DNA from: Chloroflexota bacterium
Lineage (GTDB): Bacteria; Chloroflexota; Anaerolineae; Anaerolineales; Anaerolineaceae
DNA: 5,071 bases
NCBI GenBank assembly: GCA_021796375.1
Contig: JAJYJF010000210.1
Span: 1-5,071 of the forward strand
Direction of reading: 5' to 3'
Part shown: one piece after another, positions 1 through 3,622 of the stretch
Layout: the number at the start of each line of letters is the position of its first letter
How positions within the stretch are numbered: position 1 is the stretch's first letter
Position numbers and translations under genes: made by a program
The notes under the pieces: model-generated
The model's input: the letters and a program-made list of their open reading frames with translations, nothing else
Database searches by the model: none
Told to the model about the DNA's origin: nothing

Positions 1-744
1 GGCAGTCACCTCCGCCGGAATCGAGGTGAGGACGTCGGTGGGAAGCGGGGCTGGCGGGATCGGCGTCTTCGTCGGCGTGATCGTGGGGGTCGGCGTTTCG
101 GTGGGGGTGGGCGTGTCCGTCGGGGTGGGCGTCGGGGTATCCGTCGGGGTATCCGTCGGGGTTGGCGTTGGGGTGAGGGTGGGCGTGTTCGTGGGGGGGG
201 GCGTCAGGGTGGGTTTGACGAGGGGCGCGACGGCTTTGGCAACCGCCGGCTGCGGCATCCAATCCCAGAAATAACCCCCGCCGCTGGTCCAGGCGGCCAG
301 GCCGGCCCACAGGACCACCAGGAGCAAGACCATCGGAAAAATCGACCTCCGGTGGGCTACCAGGGCCTGGTTGGGCACCAGTTGCAGCGCGGGGACCGGC
401 CGGGTGACCGGAAGGGGCGCCGGGGCCGCTTCTGGAGGAGCTGCTTCCGCGGCTCCCCCTTCGCTGGCCAGCAGCTTTTTAACCCTCAGCCTCCGGGCTG
501 CCCAGTGCATGCCCTCTTTTGCGCGCTGGCTGAGCGGGTTGATCTCGAGCGCTTTGCGCAGGTAGCCCACGCTTGCCTCGGGATCGGAGACGGCGGCCAG
601 GATCAGCCAGGGGTCTTCATAGCCCGGCGCCAGGGCAGCCGCCTGCTCGGCGAGCTGTCGAGCTTGCAACTGCTCACCTCTGCGGAGAGCAGCCATCGAT
701 TGTTGGGCGAGTTGGTGAGCCTGGGTTTGGGCGTCTTCGCTCAT
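1..744 (-). CDS. TPR-like membrane protein with Pro-Thr linker (C-terminus outside window)
   Basis: The 248 visible codons start at ATG 744-742 and stay open to the window edge, so the protein is partial at its C-terminus. Residues 1-86 are alpha-helical and Ala/Leu/Gln-rich, and resemble two or three degenerate TPR units (note A-L-E-I-N-P near 65-70, a typical TPR end). A low-complexity Ala/Pro stretch (93-125) follows. HRRS at 131-134 precedes a hydrophobic helix at about 135-153, which puts the N-terminus inside by the positive-inside rule. A Pro-Thr tract (about 178-228) then follows, probably a linker through the cell wall. In Anaerolineae such an architecture often carries a C-terminal L,D-transpeptidase (YkuD) or another wall domain; that is inference, since the domain is not in view. 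The start overlaps the amidase stop by 4 bases (ATGA) and I see no Shine-Dalgarno of its own, so translation probably depends on coupling to the amidase. Confidence 0.8.
   Translation of the reverse strand, partial: MSEDAQTQAHQLAQQSMAALRRGEQLQARQLAEQAAALAPGYEDPWLILAAVSDPEASVGYLRKALEINPLSQRAKEGMHWAARRLRVKKLLASEGGAAEAAPPEAAPAPLPVTRPVPALQLVPNQALVAHRRSIFPMVLLLVVLWAGLAAWTSGGGYFWDWMPQPAVAKAVAPLVKPTLTPPPTNTPTLTPTPTPTDTPTDTPTPTPTDTPTPTETPTPTITPTKTPIPPAPLPTDVLTSIPAEVTA
61..213 (-). repeat. Pro-Thr dipeptide-repeat tract (low complexity, coding)
   Basis: This in-frame tract encodes about 51 residues of alternating Thr-Pro with scattered Asp, Glu, Leu, Asn and Lys. On the plus (template) strand it appears as many G-runs of three or more separated by short spacers, with a 12-bp unit containing GGGGTATCCGTC recurring around 134-161. 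It is the likely wall-spanning linker of the protein above. Such tracts vary in length between strains by slippage, which is general knowledge and not something visible here. Confidence 0.9.
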
Positions 745-1556
745 TGCTGCGGGCTGGGCGTGGCGGTGGGTGCGACGGTTTCGTTACGAAGGAAGCAAAG
801 AATGCCCTGGCTGACCCCTTTTGCGACCACATCCGGGTGCTGGGTCAGGATCTGGCGGTCCAGGTTTAAGAACCCGGTCTCAATCACCGCGGCCGGTGTG
901 AGCGGGTTGATTTCATTAAAGGCGTGGTAGTTGGTCATATCCGGGGTGATGCTGTTGTAGTGGAAGTGCAGCCCGGTTGCTTTCTGATAGCGATCGATCA
1001 TGCAGGCGGTCAGGCGCTGGGCGGTCTCCGGGACCGTGTTCGAGAGCGCCGCGGCCACCTTGAATCCGGTTGCCTCATCGTTGATGTACTCGCAAGAATC
1101 GTTGTGAATGGAAACCAGGACCAGCCCGTGATACCCTTTCAGGCGCTCATCGAACTCCTGGAGCAGGTCCACCTGGTAGCCCGCGTTGATGAGATCCTGT
1201 TTGACCAGCGTGGCGATCGTCAAATTGACGCTCGCTTCGGTGAGGCCGTCGGAGCAGACCGCGCCGGAATCGTTGCCCCAGTGGCCGGAAACAATCCCAA
1301 CATGGAGGTTGAGCGGGGCGGTCGGCGTCACCTGAGACGGAACCTCGGTTTGGTTGGTCAGGAGGGCGAGCGACATTTTTTGGGACAGGTTGTTGGCGAA
1401 CAGGTTGGCCGGCGTCCAGAGAGTGAACAGGGTAGCGACCAGCAGAGCCACCCCGATGACGGTCTGTAAAGCCCGAAACGTGGAAAACCGCCCCTGCGCC
1501 GCGGGGCTGGCCTGGGAATCCATATCCATTTCGGGGTCCGGAGCCTGGGTGTCCAT
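741..1556 (-). CDS. N-acetylmuramoyl-L-alanine amidase (Amidase_3 family), membrane-anchored
   Basis: This 271-residue zinc amidase is predicted to cut the bond between N-acetylmuramic acid and L-Ala of peptidoglycan, outside the membrane. An acidic N-terminus (1-20) is followed by RFSTFR and a hydrophobic segment at about 31-49, giving a single-pass anchor with the catalytic domain outside. The Amidase_3 signature residues are in order: H92 in SGHWGND, E107 in GLTEASVN, H151 in SIHNDSC and E226 in VIETGF, matching the usual zinc ligands (His, Glu, His) and the catalytic Glu. The C-terminal tail (260-271) is a short Pro/Thr/Gln stretch. C101 and C155 sit close to ligand segments and might form a disulfide. 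The start at ATG 1556-1554 has only a weak AAGGA two bases upstream; Met10 or Met12 are possible alternatives but have no better site. The stop overlaps the next gene's ATG (ATGA). Family assignment is firm; the exact substrate and any regulator are unknown. Confidence 0.92.
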   Translation of the reverse strand: MDTQAPDPEMDMDSQASPAAQGRFSTFRALQTVIGVALLVATLFTLWTPANLFANNLSQKMSLALLTNQTEVPSQVTPTAPLNLHVGIVSGHWGNDSGAVCSDGLTEASVNLTIATLVKQDLINAGYQVDLLQEFDERLKGYHGLVLVSIHNDSCEYINDEATGFKVAAALSNTVPETAQRLTACMIDRYQKATGLHFHYNSITPDMTNYHAFNEINPLTPAAVIETGFLNLDRQILTQHPDVVAKGVSQGILCFLRNETVAPTATPSPQQ

Positions 1557-1583
1557 GGTCCTTATGATACCACCATAATTCAG

Positions 1584-1603
1584 GCGGCCGCGGGGAGGGC
1601 CGC
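1584..1603. repeat. GC-rich inverted repeat upstream of the amidase
   Basis: The arms GCGGCC (1584-1589) and GGCCGC (1598-1603) are perfect reverse complements around an 8-base loop. It lies 28 bases upstream of the amidase start and would fold in that gene's leader if transcription begins further upstream. In a GC-rich genome a 6-bp stem can arise by chance, and no function is claimed. Confidence 0.4.
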
Positions 1604-1649
1604 GCGCGCTGGATTCGGATCGGATTTAGCCGGTTGCTGTCCTCAGATC

Positions 1650-1678
1650 TTGACGCCGGTTAGATTGAATTGTATAAC
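1650..1678 (+). promoter_or_regulatory. Putative sigma70-type promoter of the flavin reductase-AMMECR1 unit
   Basis: A -35 box TTGACG (1650-1655) and a -10 box TATAAC (1673-1678) are separated by exactly 17 bases, each one mismatch from consensus. The inferred transcript start near 1685 would give a leader of about 55 bases before the ATG at 1740. A 5-bp dyad, GGTTA (1658-1662) and TAACC (1675-1679), spans the spacer and overlaps the -10 box, so it could be an operator, though it is short enough to be chance. The spacer is AT-richer than its surroundings, as expected for a promoter region. Confidence 0.6.
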
Positions 1679-1703
1679 CAAATTACCGCACGAGACATGC
1701 TTC

Positions 1704-1732
1704 ATTTTATCCGCTTCTGGGTCGGTGCCCAA
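1704..1732 (-). promoter_or_regulatory. Weak candidate minus-strand promoter for the amidase unit
   Basis: Read on the minus strand, TTGGGC (1732-1727) and TAAAAT (1709-1704) are 17 bases apart. The -10-like box is good but the -35-like box matches only three of six positions. If real, it would start a leader of about 140 bases for the amidase and would lie back-to-back with, and overlap, the transcribed leader of the plus-strand unit. A start closer to the gene cannot be excluded. Confidence 0.25.
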
Positions 1733-1739
1733 TAAATAA

Positions 1740-2240
1740 ATGGTTAACAATTATCCCCTTGCAGATCCTGAATCGCTGCGCAGCGCCATGCGAAAATGGG
1801 TTGCCGGCGTGACGGTGGTCTCCAGCGCTTTTGAGGGTGAAGAACACGGGATGACCGTCAGTTCATTCACGTCGATCTCTGCCCAGCCGCCGATGATCCT
1901 GGTTTCGCTGGAGAGCAGCACGCGGACGCATGCTCTTATTTTTCTGTCCGGTTTCTTTGGGGTGACCATCCTGGAGCAGGGTCAGGAATGGCTCTCCGAG
2001 CGCTTCGCCGGGCGCACCGGCCTGGAGAGCGGCCGTTTTTCCGGTCTGAATACCTTCACGATGATCTCCGGAAGCCCCCTGCTCGAAGGCGGCCTGGCGT
2101 ATTTTGACTGCCGGGTGGTGAACACCGTACGCGCCGGCGGGTCGACGGTATTCCTGGCCGAGGTGATGGCTGCCCGGGCTTCCGAAAACTCCGCTGCCCT
2201 GGTTTACGCAAACCGCACCTACCGGAGGTTAGCGCAATGA
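1740..2240 (+). CDS. Flavin reductase-like FMN-binding split-barrel protein
   Basis: This 166-residue protein has the usual length and order of motifs of the flavin reductase domain (DIM6/NTAB, Pfam Flavin_Reduct). These are MRKWVAGVTVVSS (17-29), HGMTVSSFTSIS (36-47), PPMILVSL (50-57), an FFGVTIL strand (72-78), SERFAG (86-91) and LVYANRTYRRL (154-164) at the end. Members bind FMN or FAD and reduce it with NAD(P)H to supply a partner monooxygenase, or act as flavin-binding oxidoreductases. One oddity is that the usual G-D-H-T segment reads GGST (133-136), so the conserved His is absent and activity may differ. The first ATG (1740) fits the family start, but it has no clear Shine-Dalgarno, only the AT-rich AATAAATAA before it. 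The stop overlaps the AMMECR1 start (ATGA), so the two are one operon. No partner monooxygenase is in view, and the physiological substrate is unknown. Confidence 0.93.
   Translation: MVNNYPLADPESLRSAMRKWVAGVTVVSSAFEGEEHGMTVSSFTSISAQPPMILVSLESSTRTHALIFLSGFFGVTILEQGQEWLSERFAGRTGLESGRFSGLNTFTMISGSPLLEGGLAYFDCRVVNTVRAGGSTVFLAEVMAARASENSAALVYANRTYRRLAQ
2224..2228 (+). promoter_or_regulatory. Shine-Dalgarno of the AMMECR1 gene, inside the upstream CDS
   Basis: A perfect GGAGG lies 8 bases before the ATG at 2237, within the last codons of the flavin reductase gene. It supports the 2237 start and translational coupling through the ATGA overlap. Confidence 0.85.
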
Positions 2241-2818
2241 CCGTGCACTCGCTTTCGAAAATGGAGCAGGACTGCCTGCTGGATATCGCCAGGCGGGCGA
2301 TCAGCCTGGCAGCTCGCGGCCAGCGCCTGCCGCCCCTGGCGATCGACAGCCTCCCGGACCGGGTGAAAGCTCCCGGGGCCAGCTTCGTCACCCTGACCGA
2401 GGGTGGAGATTTGCGCGGCTGCGTCGGCGCGCTGGAAGCCTACCAGTCGCTGGCCGAAGACGTCTGGGAGCATGCCGAAGCCGCGGCCATTCACGATTAC
2501 CGGTTCCCGCCGCTTCAGGAACCGGAGCTGCCCGGCGTGGAGATCGAAATTTCCTACCTGACCCCTCCCGTACCGCTCGAATACGATACCCCCGCGGAGC
2601 TCCTCGCCCGGCTGCGGCCCGGCGTGGATGGGGTTATCCTGCGCGACGGGTTCCACCGGGCAACCTTCCTGCCCCAAGTCTGGGAAAAACTCCCCGACCC
2701 GGAGGCTTTTTTATCCCATCTCTGCGAGAAGATGGGCGCGCGCCGGGATCTGTGGCGGCAGAAGCGCCTGCAAGTTTTTACATACCAGGTGGAAAGCTTT
2801 GAAGAAGCCCGGCGCTGA
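2237..2818 (+). CDS. AMMECR1-domain protein (AmmeMemoRadiSam system protein A type)
   Basis: This 193-residue protein is a full-length, single-domain AMMECR1 family member. Hallmarks are ASFVTL (48-53), the invariant LRGCVG (59-64, Cys62), a helix with EAAAIHDYRFPPL (81-93), the IEISYLTPP strand (103-111), GVDGVIL (129-135), FLPQVW (144-149) and HLCEKMG (161-167). The biochemical role of the family is not settled. In prokaryotes it tends to occur with a MEMO1-like dioxygenase-fold protein and a radical SAM enzyme, a set named AmmeMemoRadiSam; neither partner is in this window. Here it is instead the second gene of a pair with a flavin reductase, sharing an ATGA overlap and a strong internal ribosome site. 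That suggests a redox or flavin-linked context, which is inference only. No truncation or frameshift is visible. Confidence 0.96.
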   Translation: MTVHSLSKMEQDCLLDIARRAISLAARGQRLPPLAIDSLPDRVKAPGASFVTLTEGGDLRGCVGALEAYQSLAEDVWEHAEAAAIHDYRFPPLQEPELPGVEIEISYLTPPVPLEYDTPAELLARLRPGVDGVILRDGFHRATFLPQVWEKLPDPEAFLSHLCEKMGARRDLWRQKRLQVFTYQVESFEEARR

Positions 2819-2826
2819 GCCGGGTT
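2806..2826 (+). repeat. Hairpin straddling the AMMECR1 stop codon
   Basis: CCCGGC (2808-2813) pairs with GCCGGG (2819-2824). The stem can be extended by one G-U and one A-T pair, and the stop codon TGA lies in the 5-base loop. Only two T residues follow, so it does not look like a standard intrinsic terminator, but it could stabilise the mRNA 3' end or slow polymerase. Confidence 0.4.
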
Positions 2827-2999
2827 CGCGCGCCCCAGGAGCGGTCAGATCTCGCCAGGCCCAGCACCCGCACCGCTCCCCCATCTCCAGAGGCCAAGCG
2901 GGTTGCCCCCCAGGACCGGGGAGATTCTTTCGGGCAGGCTAGGCCCCCGGCGCGGTTCAGGTTCAGCCCCCCCAGGCGAAATCCCCCGAATGCGGGCGC
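2819..2999. other. Convergent intergenic spacer, no gene seen
   Basis: This 181-base C-rich stretch lies between the tail of the AMMECR1 gene and the tail of the second cyclic-di-AMP receptor gene. I see no coding signal and no stem followed by a T-run in either direction. It holds a widely spaced 8-bp inverted repeat, a small tandem GGTTCA pair (2954-2965), two copies of CCCCCCAGG (ending near 2914 and 2975), and a 4-bp stem at 2908-2921. The transcripts of the two units must end somewhere here, perhaps by a factor-dependent route. Confidence 0.7.
2838..2879. repeat. 8-bp perfect inverted repeat in the convergent spacer
   Basis: GGAGCGGT (2838-2845) and ACCGCTCC (2872-2879) are exact reverse complements around a 26-base loop. 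The position between two convergent genes would suit a bidirectional transcription end, but the loop is long and no T-run follows. Chance occurrence remains possible. Confidence 0.4.
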
Positions 3000-3266
3000 T
3001 CAGACGCGGACATACTGCTCGACCGGGATCACGAAGATCGTCCCGTGGTGGGCCTGCGGTTCTGAGGCGGGCGAGATATTCTTGCGGATCAGCTCGAGGG
3101 CTTCGGATACCTGCTGGTCCTCCACGCCGACCAGCAGGGTGGTCGACCCCCGGCGCAGGAATCCTCCGGTCGAGGCGATCAGGGTGACCCGATAATTGCT
3201 GGTCGTGAGGGTGTTTGAAACCCTTTCAAGGTCAGAATCGCGTACGATCGCAATGATCAGCTTCAT
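3000..3266 (-). CDS. Cyclic-di-AMP receptor family protein, PII-like (short form)
   Basis: This 88-residue protein belongs to the CdAMP_rec family (PstA/DarA/YaaQ), PII-like trimers that bind cyclic di-AMP. The N-terminal strand MKLIIAIVRDSD, then SNYRVTLIASTGGFLRRGSTTLLVG (23-47, with the family's T-G-G-F-L motif) and the closing strand GTIFVIPVEQY (75-85) match in order. From memory of PstA structures, N24, R26, T28, F36, L37 and G47 are present at the same numbers, while the usual Asn41 is Ser here. The region between the two halves is about 18 residues shorter than in the neighbouring paralogue, so the large flexible loop of DarA-type proteins is reduced. It starts two bases after the paralogue's stop, with GAGGAG eight bases before the ATG. 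The target protein is unknown. Classical nitrogen-PII (GlnB) is the main alternative, but the motifs do not fit it. Confidence 0.92.
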   Translation of the reverse strand: MKLIIAIVRDSDLERVSNTLTTSNYRVTLIASTGGFLRRGSTTLLVGVEDQQVSEALELIRKNISPASEPQAHHGTIFVIPVEQYVRV

Positions 3267-3268
3267 CG

Positions 3269-3622
3269 CTAAATCTCCTCGAAGCGCTCGACGGGGACGG
3301 AGAAGATGGTCGCTCCCCCGATCGTAACCGGGGTCGGCGCGGTGAGCGGCATCGGGGCGCTCTCCAGCGAAACGGGGATATATTCCACGCGCTGCCTGCA
3401 GCTTTTCTGCAGGGCCTTCTGCGCGTCCTCAGCTCTCTCACACGGCAGGCCGACGATCAGGGTCACATTCCGCCTTCCGAGGAACCCACCGATACTGGGA
3501 AGCCGGGTGATGGTCAGCTTCAGCCGGTTTAAAGCCTGGATCGCAGCCTCAGCATCCTGTTCCTGCACAACCGCAAAGAGCATGTTCGAGCATGCCTGGT
3601 TTGGATGGTCGTCTTGGGTCAT
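3269..3622 (-). CDS. Cyclic-di-AMP receptor family protein, PII-like (long form)
   Basis: This 117-residue paralogue of the downstream gene has the core of the PstA/DarA family: NMLFAVVQEQDAE (13-25), ITRLPSIGGFLGRRNVTLIVG (38-58) and GGATIFSVPVERFEEI (102-117). Positions 12-58 align without gaps to residues 1-47 of the short form. It keeps the Asn of the binding loop (N52) but has Thr37 where the short form has Arg26 and Lys35 where it has Asn24. About 11 extra residues precede the core and about 18 extra residues sit in the middle loop, including Pro-rich SAPMPLTAPTP (88-98). The ATG overlaps the stop of the upstream glycoside hydrolase (ATGA), with AGGAGG four bases before it. Met14 is an alternative start matching the family N-terminus but has no ribosome site. 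Family membership is firm; actual cyclic di-AMP binding is an inference. Confidence 0.88.
   Translation of the reverse strand: MTQDDHPNQACSNMLFAVVQEQDAEAAIQALNRLKLTITRLPSIGGFLGRRNVTLIVGLPCERAEDAQKALQKSCRQRVEYIPVSLESAPMPLTAPTPVTIGGATIFSVPVERFEEI
3275..3280 (-). promoter_or_regulatory. Shine-Dalgarno of the short receptor gene, within the long receptor's last codons
   Basis: GAGGAG on the minus strand encodes the final Glu-Glu of the upstream paralogue and lies 8 bases before the next ATG (3266). It decides that start and shows the pair is expressed together. Confidence 0.85.

Noticed and set aside
26..274. Plus-strand ORF encoding a Gly-Val repeat protein
   Set aside because: It is the antisense of the Pro-Thr linker, whose G-rich complement reads as Val-Gly. 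The minus-strand frame continues a sensible membrane protein coupled to the amidase.
352..930. 192-residue plus-strand ORF
   Set aside because: It lies antisense to the TPR-like gene and the end of the amidase gene, and its translation has no recognisable motif. High GC content creates such long shadow frames.
924..1469. 181-residue plus-strand ORF
   Set aside because: It is antisense to the catalytic core of the amidase, where all zinc ligands are found in the minus frame.
2219..2677. 152-residue minus-strand ORF
   Set aside because: It is antisense to the AMMECR1 gene, which is unmistakable on the plus strand.
2908..2929. Possible terminator: CCCC and GGGG stem followed by a T-containing stretch
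   Set aside because: The stem is only 4 bp and the following bases (AGATTCTTT) are not a T-run directly after the stem, so the support is too weak.
3000..3266. Nitrogen-regulatory PII (GlnB) protein
   Set aside because: The fold is related, but the T-G-G-F-L motif and the arrangement of the strands match the cyclic-di-AMP receptor family, and the GlnB signature around the uridylylated Tyr is absent.
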